Part shown: positions 34,830-44,412 of the stretch, in pieces
Layout of the letters: every line of letters starts with the position of its first letter
Position numbering within the stretch: the stretch's first letter is position 1
From: Chromobacterium paludis
Lineage (GTDB): Bacteria; Pseudomonadota; Gammaproteobacteria; Burkholderiales; Chromobacteriaceae
DNA length: 64,000 nt
Reading direction: 5' to 3'
Assembly: GCF_008275125.1 (NCBI RefSeq)
Contig: NZ_CP043473.1
Location: forward strand, 3,348,001 to 3,412,000
Made by a program: the position numbers and the translations under genes
Notes under the pieces: model-generated
The model's input: only the letters and a program-made list of their open reading frames with translations
Databases searched by the model: none
What the model was told of the DNA's origin: nothing

Positions 34830-36485
34830 TTACAGGATCAGACGGCGCACGTCGGTCAGCAGCTTGCCCAGGTGCACGGTGAAGCGGGCCGCGGCCGCGC
34901 CGTCGATCACGCGGTGATCGAAGGACAGGGAGAGCGGGCACATCAGGCGCGGCGCGAATTCCTTGCCGTTCCACACCGGCTTGATCTGCGACTTGCAGAC
35001 GCCAAGGATGGCCACTTCCGGCGCGTTGACGATAGGCGTGAAGCTGGTGCCGCCGATGCCGCCCAGGGACGAGATGGTGAAGGTCGCGCCCTGCATGTCG
35101 GTCGGCTTCAGCTTGCCTTCGCGGGCCAGCTTGGACAGGTCGGTCAGTTCCTGGGCGATCTGGCGCAGGCCCTTCTTGTCCGCGTCCTTGATTACCGGCA
35201 CCACCAGGCCGTTAGGCGTGTCGGCGGCGAAACCGATGTGGTAGTACTGCTTCAGCACCAGGTTGTCGCCGTCCAGCGAGCTGTTGAAGGTCGGGAAGGC
35301 CTTCAGCGCCTCGGCGGCGGCCTTGATGATGAAGGCCAGCGGGCTGATCTTCAGGCCGGACTTTTCCCATTCCTTGCCCACGGTCTTGCGGAAGTCTTCC
35401 AGCTCGGTGATGTCGCACTCGTCGTTGAACGTGACGTGCGGGATCATCACCCAGTTGCGCGACAGGTTGGCGCCGGAGATCTTCTGGATGCGGGACAGCG
35501 GCTTGGTTTCGATCGGGCCGAACTTGGCGAAGTCCACCTTCGGCCACGGCAGCAGGTCCAGACCCGCGCCGGAGCCGGCCGGCGCGGCGGCCGGAGCCAG
35601 AATAGCCGGGTTCTGCATCACGCCCTTGACGAAGGCCTTGACGTCGTCTTCGGTGATGCGGCCCTTGCGGCCGTTGCCCTTCACCTTGCCCAGGTCCACG
35701 CCCAGCTCGCGCGCCAGGCGGCGCACGGACGGACCGGCGTGGGCCTTGGAGAAGGCGATTTCGTCGATGGCGGCGGACACGGCGGCGGCTACCGGCGCCA
35801 CGGCCGGCGCGGCTGCAGGCGCGGCGGCGACCTGGGCCGGAGCGGCCGGGGCTGCTGCCGGAACCGGCGCAGCGGCTGCCGGGGCGGAGGCGGCTGCGAC
35901 AGCGCCTTCCACCACGACGATCAGGTCGCCTTCGCTGACCTTGTCGCCCACCTTGATCTTCACTTCCACCACCTTGCCGGCGGCGGTAGCCGGCACTTCC
36001 ATGGTGGCCTTGTCGGTTTCCAGCGTGATCAGGCTGTCGTCGACGGCGATGTCGTCGCCCACTTTGACAGTCACTTCGATCACGTCGACGCCGTTATGGC
36101 CGCCGATGTCCGGCACGCGGATTTCGCTGCGGCCGGAAGCCGCCGGCGCGGCAGCAGGAGCGGCGGCCACCGGAGCCGGGGCAGCGGCCGGAGCGGCTGC
36201 GGGTGCCGGCGCGGCTGCTGCCGGGGCCGGAGCGGACGCGGCGGCGCCCACTTCCAGGATGGCGATCACGTCGCCTTCGGAAATCTTGCCGCCCACGGCG
36301 ACTTTCACTTCCTTGATCACGCCGGCGGCTTCGGCCGGCACTTCCATGGTGGCCTTGTCGGTTTCCAGGGTGATCAGGGAGTCGTCCACGGACACGGTCT
36401 GGCCCGGGGCGATGAATACTTCGATGATGTCTACGTTGCTGTGACCGCCGATGTCGGGCACTTTCAGTTCGATCAGATTGCTCAT
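34830..36485 (-). CDS. aceF: Dihydrolipoamide acetyltransferase (E2), two lipoyl domains
   Basis: This is the E2 core of the pyruvate dehydrogenase complex; it transfers acetyl groups to CoA. Two lipoyl domains (about 1-80 and 118-195), each with [11 protein letters not shown], are joined by long Ala/Pro linkers. The peripheral-subunit-binding domain follows ([20 protein letters not shown], about 255-290). The catalytic domain has [18 protein letters not shown] and the active-site [17 protein letters not shown] near the C-terminus. Length is 551. GGAAAG lies before the ATG. It sits between aceE and lpdA. Confidence 0.96.
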   Translation of the reverse strand: MSNLIELKVPDIGGHSNVDIIEVFIAPGQTVSVDDSLITLETDKATMEVPAEAAGVIKEVKVAVGGKISEGDVIAILEVGAAASAPAPAAAAPAPAAAPAAAPAPVAAAPAAAPAASGRSEIRVPDIGGHNGVDVIEVTVKVGDDIAVDDSLITLETDKATMEVPATAAGKVVEVKIKVGDKVSEGDLIVVVEGAVAAASAPAAAAPVPAAAPAAPAQVAAAPAAAPAVAPVAAAVSAAIDEIAFSKAHAGPSVRRLARELGVDLGKVKGNGRKGRITEDDVKAFVKGVMQNPAILAPAAAPAGSGAGLDLLPWPKVDFAKFGPIETKPLSRIQKISGANLSRNWVMIPHVTFNDECDITELEDFRKTVGKEWEKSGLKISPLAFIIKAAAEALKAFPTFNSSLDGDNLVLKQYYHIGFAADTPNGLVVPVIKDADKKGLRQIAQELTDLSKLAREGKLKPTDMQGATFTISSLGGIGGTSFTPIVNAPEVAILGVCKSQIKPVWNGKEFAPRLMCPLSLSFDHRVIDGAAAARFTVHLGKLLTDVRRLIL

Positions 36486-36498
36486 GAGCTTTCCATTC

Positions 36499-36533
36499 GT
36501 AGGGCGGAAACCCCTCTCGGGGCATTCCGCCGG
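36499..36533. repeat. REP-like hairpin, aceE-aceF spacer
   Basis: A palindrome beginning CGTAGGGCGGAAACCCC and ending GGGGCATTCCGCC. It belongs to the same family as the two copies in the aceF-lpdA spacer. It occupies the 120-bp spacer between aceE and aceF. Confidence 0.7.
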
Positions 36534-36605
36534 ATATCCGCTACAGATTCGCTTGCCTTGCCAAAACGGAAGCTCCCGGCCTGGGCCGGGGCTTCCGTTC
36601 AGGAA

Positions 36606-39269
36606 TTACACCTTCCAGCTCGGCAGCTTGTCGGTCTTGATGCCGTACTTGGCGATGGCCTCGGCCACCTTGGCGCCGTCGATCTTGCCGTCGCGGGCCA
36701 GGGCGGACAGGGCCGCCAGCGCCACGTGGTAGCGATCCACCTCGAAGAAGGAGCGCAGGTTGGCGCGGCTGTCCGAGCGGCCGAAGCCGTCGGTGCCCAG
36801 CACGACGTAGCGGCCCGGCACGTAGGCGCGGATCTGGTCGGCGTAGTTGCGGATGTAGTCGGTCGCGGCGATCACCGGGCCGTTGCGGCCGGCCAGCTGC
36901 TGTTCGACGTAGGAGGAACGGGCCTCGGCGGTCGGGTTCAGCAGGTTGTGGCGCTCGGCTTCCATGCCGTCGCGGCGCAGCTGGTTGAAGGAGGTCACGC
37001 TCCAGATGTCGGCGCCGATGCCGAAGTCGGCCTTCAGCAGATCGGCCGCGGCCATCACTTCGCGCAGGATGGTGCCGGAGCCCATCAGCTGCACCTTGAT
37101 CTTGGCGTCGCCGCCGTCCTGCAGCAGGTACATGCCCTTCAGGATGCCCTCTTCCGCGCCTGCCGGCATCGCCGGGTGAACGTAGTTTTCGTTCATCAGG
37201 GTCAGGTAGTAGAAGACGTCCTCTTGTTCCGCGTACATGCGGCGCATGCCGTCCTGCACGATCACGGCCAGCTCGTAGGCGAAGGTCGGGTCGTAGCTGA
37301 TGCAGTTCGGGATCAGGCCGGCCTGGATGTGGCTGTGGCCGTCTTCGTGCTGCAGGCCTTCGCCGTTCAGCGTGGTACGGCCGGCGGTGCCGCCCAGCAG
37401 GAAGCCGCGGGCGCGCATGTCGCCGGCAGCCCAGGCCAGATCGCCGATGCGCTGGAAGCCGAACATCGAGTAGTAGATGTAGAACGGAATCATCGGCTGG
37501 CTGCTGTTGGCGTAGCTGGTCGCCGCGGCGATCCAGTCGGCCATCGCGCCCGGCTCGTTGATGCCTTCCTGCAGAATCTGGCCGTCCTTGGATTCCTTGT
37601 AGAACATCAGCTGGTCATGGTCCTGCGGCACGTAGTTCTGACCCTGGGTGGACCAGATGCCGTACTGGCGGAACATGCCTTCCATGCCGAAGGTGCGGGA
37701 TTCGTCCGGCACGATGGGCACGATGCGCTTGCCGATGTTCTTGTCCTTCATGATGGTGCCCAGCATGCGGACGAAGGCCATCGTGGTGGAGAACTCGCGG
37801 TCGCCCGAGCTTTGCAGCTGCGCGTCGAAGGCGGACAGTTCCGGCACGGCCAGCGGGTGGTTCACCGGCTTGCGGGCCGGCAGGTAGCCGCCCAGCGCCG
37901 CGCGGCGTTCGCGCATGTACTTCATTTCCGGGCTGTCTTCCGGCGGCAGGTAGTACGGGACCTTGGCCAGGTCTTCGTCGGACACCGGGATGCCGAAGCG
38001 GTCGCGGAAGTTGCGCAGGCTTTCCAGGTCCATCTTCTTGGCCTGGTGGGCGATGTTCTTGGCTTCGCCGGACGCGCCCATGCCGTAACCCTTGATGGTT
38101 TTGGCCAGGATCACGGTCGGACGGCCGTTGGCGTTGTGGGTGGCCTCGTGGTAAGCCGCGTACACCTTGTGCGGGTCATGGCCGCCGCGATTGAGGTTCC
38201 ACACCTCTTCGTCGGACATATTGGCCACCATTTCGCGCAGCTCCGGGTACTTGCCGAAGAAGTGCTCGCGCACGTAAGCGCCGTCCTTGGACTTGAAGGT
38301 CTGGTAGTCGCCGTCCACGCACTCGTCCATGCGCTTCTTCAAGAGGCCCTTGGTGTCCATGGCCAGCAGCGGGTCCCAGCGGGAGCCCCAGATCACTTTC
38401 AGCACGTTCCAGCCGGAACCGCGGAAGTCGCCTTCCAGCTCCTGGATGATCTTGCCGTTGCCGCGCACCGGGCCGTCCAGACGCTGCAGGTTGCAGTTGA
38501 TCACGAACACCAGGTTGTCCAGGCCTTCGCGCGCGGCCATGGCGATGGCGCCCAGCGATTCCGGCTCGTCCATTTCGCCGTCGCCGCAGAAGCACCACAC
38601 CTTGCGGCCCATGGTCTTGGCCAGGCCGCGGCTTTCCAGGTACTTCAGGAAGCGGGCCTGGTAGATGGCCATCAACGGGCCCAGGCCCATGGATACGGTG
38701 GGGAACTGCCAGAAGTCCTTCATCAGCCACGGGTGCGGGTAGGAAGACAGGCCCTTGCCGTCCACTTCCTGGCGGAAGCTGTCCAGCTGCTCGGCGGACA
38801 GGCGGCCTTCCATGAAGGCGCGGGCGTACACGCCCGGCGCGATGTGGCCTTGGAAATAGATCAGATCGCCGTCTTGCTCGTCGTTCTGGGCGCGCCAGAA
38901 GTGGTTGAAGCCGACGTCGTACAGCGTGGCGGAGGATTGGAAGGACGCGATGTGGCCGCCCAGCTCCAGATCTTTCTTGCCGGCGCGCAGCACCATGGCG
39001 GCGGCGTTCCAGCGGTTGATCGAGCGGATGCGATGCTCCATCTCGTGATTGCCCGGGGATTTGGCTTCTTTACCCACCGGGATGGTGTTCTGGTACGCGG
39101 TGGTAGCGTCGAACGGCAGGTGGGCGCCGCGGCGGCGGGTGCGCTCCACCATCTTTTCCAGCAGGAAGTGGGCGCGTTCCGCGCCTTCGTTGTCCAGCAC
39201 CGATTCCAGCGCTTCAGTCCACTCCTGGGTTTCCAACGGGTCGATATCGTCAGGGAAAGTTGCAGCCAT
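36606..39269 (-). CDS. aceE: Pyruvate dehydrogenase E1 component (homodimeric)
   Basis: Thiamine-diphosphate-dependent E1 decarboxylates pyruvate and acetylates the E2 lipoyl group. The 887-residue length is that of the homodimeric E. coli-type E1. The ThDP motif is GDGEMDEPES to NCNLQRLDGPVRG (about 230-260). RSINRWNAAAMVLRAGK and HQAKKMDLESLRNFRDRF are further landmarks, and it ends DKLPSWKV. GAGGACCAGAG precedes the ATG. It is first gene of the operon, behind a promoter with a perfect inverted repeat. Confidence 0.97.
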   Translation of the reverse strand: MAATFPDDIDPLETQEWTEALESVLDNEGAERAHFLLEKMVERTRRRGAHLPFDATTAYQNTIPVGKEAKSPGNHEMEHRIRSINRWNAAAMVLRAGKKDLELGGHIASFQSSATLYDVGFNHFWRAQNDEQDGDLIYFQGHIAPGVYARAFMEGRLSAEQLDSFRQEVDGKGLSSYPHPWLMKDFWQFPTVSMGLGPLMAIYQARFLKYLESRGLAKTMGRKVWCFCGDGEMDEPESLGAIAMAAREGLDNLVFVINCNLQRLDGPVRGNGKIIQELEGDFRGSGWNVLKVIWGSRWDPLLAMDTKGLLKKRMDECVDGDYQTFKSKDGAYVREHFFGKYPELREMVANMSDEEVWNLNRGGHDPHKVYAAYHEATHNANGRPTVILAKTIKGYGMGASGEAKNIAHQAKKMDLESLRNFRDRFGIPVSDEDLAKVPYYLPPEDSPEMKYMRERRAALGGYLPARKPVNHPLAVPELSAFDAQLQSSGDREFSTTMAFVRMLGTIMKDKNIGKRIVPIVPDESRTFGMEGMFRQYGIWSTQGQNYVPQDHDQLMFYKESKDGQILQEGINEPGAMADWIAAATSYANSSQPMIPFYIYYSMFGFQRIGDLAWAAGDMRARGFLLGGTAGRTTLNGEGLQHEDGHSHIQAGLIPNCISYDPTFAYELAVIVQDGMRRMYAEQEDVFYYLTLMNENYVHPAMPAGAEEGILKGMYLLQDGGDAKIKVQLMGSGTILREVMAAADLLKADFGIGADIWSVTSFNQLRRDGMEAERHNLLNPTAEARSSYVEQQLAGRNGPVIAATDYIRNYADQIRAYVPGRYVVLGTDGFGRSDSRANLRSFFEVDRYHVALAALSALARDGKIDGAKVAEAIAKYGIKTDKLPSWKV

Positions 39270-39362
39270 CTCTGGTCCTCACAGCGGGTGACAGTCGGGG
39301 ACCGAGTCATGCTGGCCGGCCCCGCATTATGTTTTTGACTCGCAAGCGAGCCAAATATTTGA

Positions 39363-39413
39363 TTTGCGATTATAAACGAACGGATTCGCAAATAAAAATG
39401 TTCATTTGCGAAT
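39363..39413 (-). promoter_or_regulatory. aceE promoter with palindromic operator
   Basis: ATTCGCAAAT (39384-39393) and ATTTGCGAAT (39404-39413) form a perfect 10-bp inverted repeat with a 10-bp spacer. A third half-site ATTTGCGAT occurs at 39362-39370. On the minus strand a perfect -10 box TATAAT lies just downstream of the palindrome (about 39371-39376), and the near half of the palindrome covers the -35 zone, where no good -35 hexamer exists. A regulator dimer probably binds here. Confidence 0.65.
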
Positions 39414-39567
39414 GATCAACGCGAGACCTTGCCAGTGTACGACTGGAAGGATTCGAAAAGGAATAGCCAGGACGGCGATTGACGAGCGCAAGGCGCAAAA
39501 ACCATCCATGGTGCAACGCATCATGTTGTTTTTTTGCGATAAATCGCTCGTATTTGAAACATTTGTT

Positions 39568-41013
39568 TCAATTGCGCTCAGCCTTGCGCTCCTCCTTGGC
39601 CAGGGGGCCAAGCTCGCGCAACCGCGCTTCCACCATGGATCGGAGGTAAAAATCGTCGCCCTTGGCCTTGCTGGCCAGCTGGAACTGCTCCTGCGCCGCG
39701 CTATAGCGTTGTTCGTAATAGAACGCATTGCCCAAGGCCGCGTGGTAGCGCAGCGGGTCTTGGTCGGCATACAGCTTGGCCTCGCGCCGGTACAGCGCCG
39801 GATCATCGCGCTTGTTGTCCAGCAACTGGCGCAGCAACGACTGCGCCGTCTTGCGGTCATTGCTGTCCAGGGCCACGTCGACCTGGGCCAGCAGCAGCGG
39901 CTCGCTGCGCGGGAACACGGCCAGTCCGGCGCGCGCCGCCTTCGCCGCGCCGGCCCAGTCGCGGCTGTCGCGGGCGATCTCCACTTCCAGGCCATACAGC
40001 ATGGCGTTGTCCGGCAGCTTGGCCCTCGCCTTGGCCAGCGCCTCGGTTGCGCCGGCGCGGTCGTGCTGCAACAGTTTGGCGCGCGCCAGGCCATACCAGT
40101 TGGCGCCCTCGCTCAGATACAGGCCGCGCGCCAAGGTGTTGTTGTAATACGAAACAGCTTCCTCCGGCGCCATGGTGAGGGTGCGCAGCTTCTCCCGCAC
40201 CAAGAGGTAATCCGTGCTGTCGGCGCGCATTTTCACCGGATAGCTCAGCGCGCGGTTTTCCGCCTCGCTGATCCGCTCCACCGTTACCGGGTGAGTGCGC
40301 AAGAAGGCGAAGGCGGAGGTGTCGCTATAGCGGCTGGCCTGGTCCAGCCGCTGGAAGAAAGAGGCCATATTGCGCACGTCGAAACCGGCCGCCGCCATGT
40401 ATTGCATGCCGACGCGGTCGGCCTCGCGTTCGAAATCGCGCGAAAACGCCAACTGGCGCGAGATGGACAGCCCCATGCCGGCCGACACGGCGCCCACGGC
40501 CCCTTCGCCGTTGCCCGCCTTGGCCGCCAGCGCGGCGGCGACGATGGTGCCCAGCAAGAGCAGCGGGCTGGTGGCGCTGTTGGCCGCCTGCATGCGCGCG
40601 ATATGGCGCTGGGCGACGTGGGCGGTTTCATGGCCCAGCACGCCGGCCAGTTCGCCCTCGCTTTGCGTGGCCAGCAGCAGGCCGATGTTGACGCCCACAT
40701 AACCGCCAGGCATGGCGAAAGCGTTGATGCCGGGGTCAGCCACGCAGAAATAGGTGAAGTGCACGCCAGGCACCGCGGCGGCGGCGGCCAGGCGGCTGCC
40801 GATATCGTTGAGATAGCCATTGACCTCGGCGTCGTCCAGCACGTCGCCGGCCTCGCGCATGGCGCGCCAAGCGTTGCGTCCGATGCGCGCCTCGTCGGAC
40901 AGGGAAAGGGAGGCGTCGGAGACCTCTCCCAGATCGGGCAGGTCGGCGCGGACGGACAGCGGCTGCGCCAGGACCGAGGCGAGCAGCGCGCACAAGAGGC
41001 TGCGTTTCATCAT
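39568..41013 (-). CDS. M48-family periplasmic metalloprotease with TPR-like tail (BepA-like)
   Basis: A 481-residue exported zinc protease. The signal peptide is MMKRSLLCALLASVLAQPLS, cleaved near VRA. The zinc site is HETAH at 128-132, with the third ligand Glu in FEREADR (about 197). The C-terminal half consists of TPR-like helical repeats. This layout matches BepA (YfgC), which degrades or matures misassembled outer-membrane proteins such as LptD. It is a single gene, divergent from the DUF2804 gene. Confidence 0.9.
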   Translation of the reverse strand: MMKRSLLCALLASVLAQPLSVRADLPDLGEVSDASLSLSDEARIGRNAWRAMREAGDVLDDAEVNGYLNDIGSRLAAAAAVPGVHFTYFCVADPGINAFAMPGGYVGVNIGLLLATQSEGELAGVLGHETAHVAQRHIARMQAANSATSPLLLLGTIVAAALAAKAGNGEGAVGAVSAGMGLSISRQLAFSRDFEREADRVGMQYMAAAGFDVRNMASFFQRLDQASRYSDTSAFAFLRTHPVTVERISEAENRALSYPVKMRADSTDYLLVREKLRTLTMAPEEAVSYYNNTLARGLYLSEGANWYGLARAKLLQHDRAGATEALAKARAKLPDNAMLYGLEVEIARDSRDWAGAAKAARAGLAVFPRSEPLLLAQVDVALDSNDRKTAQSLLRQLLDNKRDDPALYRREAKLYADQDPLRYHAALGNAFYYEQRYSAAQEQFQLASKAKGDDFYLRSMVEARLRELGPLAKEERKAERN

Positions 41014-41150
41014 GGGGCTTATGATAGCCCCGTTGCGATGAAAGTTGCATTGGCCGCGCCGCGCGCATTGCTAAACAATTGTTGGCTCGCCATTCATGAC
41101 GAAAGGATTATCGGCTAGACTGGTGCTTTCCCCCAGCCGCCCAGCCCGCC

Positions 41151-42137
41151 ATGCCCATGCTGCCCGCCGCCCCTCCTCGCCTGACCCTGGACCATGGCCG
41201 CGCGGCCTTTGGCGTCTATCAGGGCATCGTGCCCGATCCGGACTGGCGCGGCCTGGCGCTGACGCCTGCGCAAAAACTGACGCGGCGGCTGCACCACAAG
41301 CGCTGGCAATACGCCGCGCTGGCGCACCGCGACTTCTTCATCGGTTTCGCCATCATCGACGTCGGCTGGACCGGCGCCGCCTTCGCCTATCTGTTCGACC
41401 GCCGTCGCCGCGAAGTAATTGCCGCCGCCAGCGCCAGCGGCCTGCCGGGCCTGGGCGCCCGGGTGCAGGACAGGGTGTTCGGCGACGCGCGCTTCAAGCT
41501 GCCCGGCCATGATTTCCGCTGCCGCCGCGACGGCCATGTATTGCGGCTGGCCCTGGACAGCCGCGCGCTGCAGCTGGACGCCGAGATCGACCTCTCCGCC
41601 GCGACGCCCGTGCTGGCCGCCGTCGCGCCGGCCAACTACCTGGCCCACAGCACGCACAAGAGCGGCGGCGTGCCGGTTCGCGGCGAAGCCCGCTGCGCTG
41701 CCGGCAGCTTCGACCTGGCCGGCGCCGTGGCCTCGCTCGACTACTCCAACGGCCTCTTGGCCCGCGAAACGCAATGGCGCTGGGCCAGCGCGCACGCCAT
41801 GGGGCTGGGCTTCAATCTGCAGCAAGGCTTCATGGGCGACGCGGAGAACGCGGTCTGGCTGGGCGGCAGACTCTGGCGCGTGGGCGCGGCCGCTTTCGAC
41901 TACCGGGCCGACGACCCGCTCGCGCCCTGGCGCGTCAGCACGGCGGACGGCTTGGTGGACCTGACCTTCACCCCCGAGGGCGCGCGGCGCGAGGACAAGA
42001 ACCTGCTGATCGCCGCCAGCCGCTACGTGCAGCCCATAGGCCGCTTCGACGGCGAACTGATCGACCCGGACAGCGGCCAGCGCCATGCGGTGCGCGATCT
42101 GGTCGGCGTCACCGAGGACCATCTGTCGCGCTGGTGA
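41151..42137 (+). CDS. DUF2804-family protein
   Basis: A 328-residue protein with no signal peptide or membrane segment. Landmarks are KRWQYAALAHRDFFIGFAII, ANYLAHSTHKSGGVPVRGE, SLDYSNGLLARETQWRWASA and AENAVWLGGRLWRVG, which fit the DUF2804 pattern (a lipocalin-like beta fold is proposed for relatives). Function unknown. It starts 137 bp from the divergent M48 gene and is followed 25 bp later by a membrane-protein gene that is probably co-transcribed. Confidence 0.75.
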   Translation: MPMLPAAPPRLTLDHGRAAFGVYQGIVPDPDWRGLALTPAQKLTRRLHHKRWQYAALAHRDFFIGFAIIDVGWTGAAFAYLFDRRRREVIAAASASGLPGLGARVQDRVFGDARFKLPGHDFRCRRDGHVLRLALDSRALQLDAEIDLSAATPVLAAVAPANYLAHSTHKSGGVPVRGEARCAAGSFDLAGAVASLDYSNGLLARETQWRWASAHAMGLGFNLQQGFMGDAENAVWLGGRLWRVGAAAFDYRADDPLAPWRVSTADGLVDLTFTPEGARREDKNLLIAASRYVQPIGRFDGELIDPDSGQRHAVRDLVGVTEDHLSRW

Positions 42138-42162
42138 GGCGCGCCGCAGCGCGGGACGAAAC

Positions 42163-42921
42163 ATGCTGTTGCTGTTGAAATTACTGCTGGTGCCGACCCT
42201 GATCTGGCTGATCAGCCTGGCGGCGAAAAAATGGGGGCCGGGCGTGGCCGGCGCGCTGGCCGGCTTCCCGGTCATCACCGGCTCCATTCTGTTCATTCTG
42301 AGCCTGGAACATGACGCCGCTTTCGTGCGCGAGGCGTCGCTGTCGGCCGCGCTGGGCACCAGCGCCAATATCGCCTTCGGCATCTGCTATGGCTGGATGG
42401 CGCTGCGCCGGCGCTGGCCGCTATGCCTGTTGGGCGGCTTGGCCGCCTACGCCCTGGCCGTGGGCATAGGCCACTGGGTCCGGCCCAGCGGCTGGCAAAG
42501 CGCCGCCTTCGGCCTGCTCTTCCTGCCGCTGGCCGGCAGGCTGTTTCCCGCGCCGCCCGCCGCGATGGCCGCCCCGCCGCGCGACGCCGGCATGCTCCCG
42601 CGCATGCTGGCCGGCGCGGGCCTGGTGTTGGCCATCACCAGCCTGTCCGCCCGACTGGGCCCCAGCCTCAGCGGCTTGCTGGCGGTGTTTCCGGTGCTGG
42701 GCAGCGTGCTGGCGGTATTCAGCCACATCGGCTCCGGCCCCGCCGCCACGATCCGGCTGCTGCGCGGCATGGTGCGCGGTTTCTACGCCTTCGTCGCCTT
42801 TTGCATATCGCTGGCCTTGGCGCTTGGCGCGCTGCCCTCCGCCCCGGCCTTCTTCCTCGCCCTCTGCGCGGCGATGGCCGTGCAGGGCGCCGCGATGTGG
42901 CTGAGCCGCCATCGCCATTGA
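42163..42921 (+). CDS. Duplicated multi-pass membrane protein, function unknown
   Basis: A 252-residue hydrophobic protein with about eight membrane segments. It contains an internal repeat: KWGPGVAGALAGFPVITGSI near residue 23 and RLGPSLSGLLAVFPVLGSVL near residue 163, a GPxxxGxLAxFPVxxS pattern. The pattern faintly recalls the one-repeat GlpM family, which is only an impression. The ATG at 42163 replaces a longer frame that overlaps the DUF2804 gene. It follows that gene by 25 bp and ends at a shared bidirectional hairpin. Confidence 0.7.
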   Translation: MLLLLKLLLVPTLIWLISLAAKKWGPGVAGALAGFPVITGSILFILSLEHDAAFVREASLSAALGTSANIAFGICYGWMALRRRWPLCLLGGLAAYALAVGIGHWVRPSGWQSAAFGLLFLPLAGRLFPAPPAAMAAPPRDAGMLPRMLAGAGLVLAITSLSARLGPSLSGLLAVFPVLGSVLAVFSHIGSGPAATIRLLRGMVRGFYAFVAFCISLALALGALPSAPAFFLALCAAMAVQGAAMWLSRHRH

Positions 42922-42928
42922 AACGCAA

Positions 42929-42959
42929 ACCGCCCCGCGGCCTGGGGCGGCGGGGCGGT
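42929..42959. terminator. Hairpin between convergent genes
   Basis: ACCGCCCCG (42929-42937) pairs with CGGGGCGGT (42951-42959). It lies between the stop codons of the membrane protein and satP and may serve both. T-tracts are poor. Confidence 0.5.
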
Positions 42960-42979
42960 CTGGCCGGAGCGCGCGAGAC

Positions 42980-43552
42980 TCAGCGCGCGCCTATGGGCAG
43001 CACGGTGCGGCCGTACTGCTCGTTCAGCACGGTGGCCATCGCCAGGTAGATGGCGCTGGCGCCGCAGACGATGCCCTCGAAGCCCGCGATCATGCCGATC
43101 AGGGCGCTGCCGGTGAAGTCGCGCGCGGCCAGCAGGAAGAACAGGACCGTCAGCGACGCGAACACGAATTGCTTGACCCGCGGATAACGCATGGTGCCGG
43201 CCAGCATGAACAAGGTGAACACGCCCCACATCAGCAAGTAACAGCCCATATAGCCTTCCGGCGTGGGGTCGGCCAGCCCGGTCTTGGGCAGCGTCAGCAA
43301 CAGCACCAGGCTCAGCCAGAACAGGCCGTAAGACAGAAAAGCGGTCACGCCGAAGGTATTGCCGCGGCGATACTCCATGATGCCGGCCACGATCTGCGCC
43401 AGGCCGCCGTAACACAGGCCCATGGCCAGAATCATGGCGCTGATAGGATAGAAACCGGCGTTGTGGATATTGAGCAGGATGGTGGTCATGCCGAAGCCCA
43501 TCAGCCCCAGCGGCGCCGGATTGGCCAGTTTTTCACTCACAGAACATTCCAT
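42980..43552 (-). CDS. satP: Acetate/succinate uptake protein (AceTr, GPR1/FUN34/YaaH family)
   Basis: A 190-residue inner-membrane protein with six helices that imports acetate and succinate with protons. The N-terminal family signature [20 protein letters not shown] is present, as are [20 protein letters not shown] and [17 protein letters not shown]. The length fits SatP (188). It is a lone gene; the 278 bp to the divergent carbonic anhydrase gene must contain both promoters. Confidence 0.92.
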   Translation of the reverse strand: MECSVSEKLANPAPLGLMGFGMTTILLNIHNAGFYPISAMILAMGLCYGGLAQIVAGIMEYRRGNTFGVTAFLSYGLFWLSLVLLLTLPKTGLADPTPEGYMGCYLLMWGVFTLFMLAGTMRYPRVKQFVFASLTVLFFLLAARDFTGSALIGMIAGFEGIVCGASAIYLAMATVLNEQYGRTVLPIGAR

Positions 43553-43830
43553 ATAAGTATGTGTTGATATTTTTAAAGAGGCGCGATTCTAGGCAGAAGC
43601 GGCTCCGCGGACAAGCGATCAGATCAAATCGTCGCAACTGAGATAAAATTGAAGCACACGCGCCGCCGCCTGCGCGCGCGGCGCCTACGGCGCGATTTTT
43701 GCCCCTCCCGCCAGCGACTGGTGGTAGCATGCCGCCCGAACTAGAGCAAAACCTCCAGAGCGAATTCCCCTCTGCGCCCGTCGGACGCACAGGAGAATCC
43801 GTCCCGATATCCGCACAGGAAGCCCTACCC

Positions 43831-44412
43831 ATGGACCGACTGAATACCCTGCTCGAACACAACCGGGCTTTCGTGGAAAACCGCGAGTACGAGCAATTCA
43901 AGACCGACAAATTTCCCGGCAAGGGCCTGGCCATCCTGGCCTGCATGGACGCCCGTCTGGTGGAATTGCTGCCCAAGGCCATGGGCCTGAAGAACGGCGA
44001 CGTCAAGCTGATCAAGAACGCTGGCGCGCTAATCACCCACCAATGGGGTTCGGTGATGCGCAGCCTGATCGTCGCGGTGTATGAGCTGCGCGCCGAGGAA
44101 ATCTGCGTGGTGGCGCATCACGATTGCGGCATGCGCGCCATCGACCCGCACAAAGTGCTGAGCCACGCCCAGGAGCGCGGCGTCAGCGCAGAGACCATCG
44201 CCACGCTGCGCGGCGCCGGCATCGACCTGGACACCTGGCTCAAGGGCTTCGACAACGTGGCCGACAGCGTGCGCCACTCGGTGCAGACCATACGCAATCA
44301 CCCGCTGATGCCCAAAGACATCCCGGTGCACGGCATGGTGATCCATCCCTCCACCGGCCGCCTGGAAGTCATCGTCAACGGCTACGGCGCAGAACCCACC
44401 GCTGCGGAATGA
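43831..44412 (+). CDS. Beta-class carbonic anhydrase
   Basis: A zinc enzyme that interconverts CO2 and bicarbonate in the cytoplasm. ILACMDARL provides the first zinc Cys and the Asp-Arg dyad. VVAHHDCGMRA provides the zinc His and second Cys. The 193-residue length fits the small beta-CA group (type II-like). The ATG at 43831 has CAGGA 10 bp upstream; the open frame extends to 43699 but without family sequence. The stop overlaps the nadD start (ATGA). Confidence 0.9.
   Translation: MDRLNTLLEHNRAFVENREYEQFKTDKFPGKGLAILACMDARLVELLPKAMGLKNGDVKLIKNAGALITHQWGSVMRSLIVAVYELRAEEICVVAHHDCGMRAIDPHKVLSHAQERGVSAETIATLRGAGIDLDTWLKGFDNVADSVRHSVQTIRNHPLMPKDIPVHGMVIHPSTGRLEVIVNGYGAEPTAAE

Noticed and set aside
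34872..39338. A 1488-codon open frame on plus across the pdh operon
   Set aside because: It is antisense to aceE and aceF; long antisense frames arise from GC-rich codon use. The His-rich, repetitive translation has no family resemblance.
44124..44408. N-terminal extension of the nadD frame
   Set aside because: Overlaps carbonic anhydrase out of frame. The family start is at 44409, with a normal ATGA overlap.
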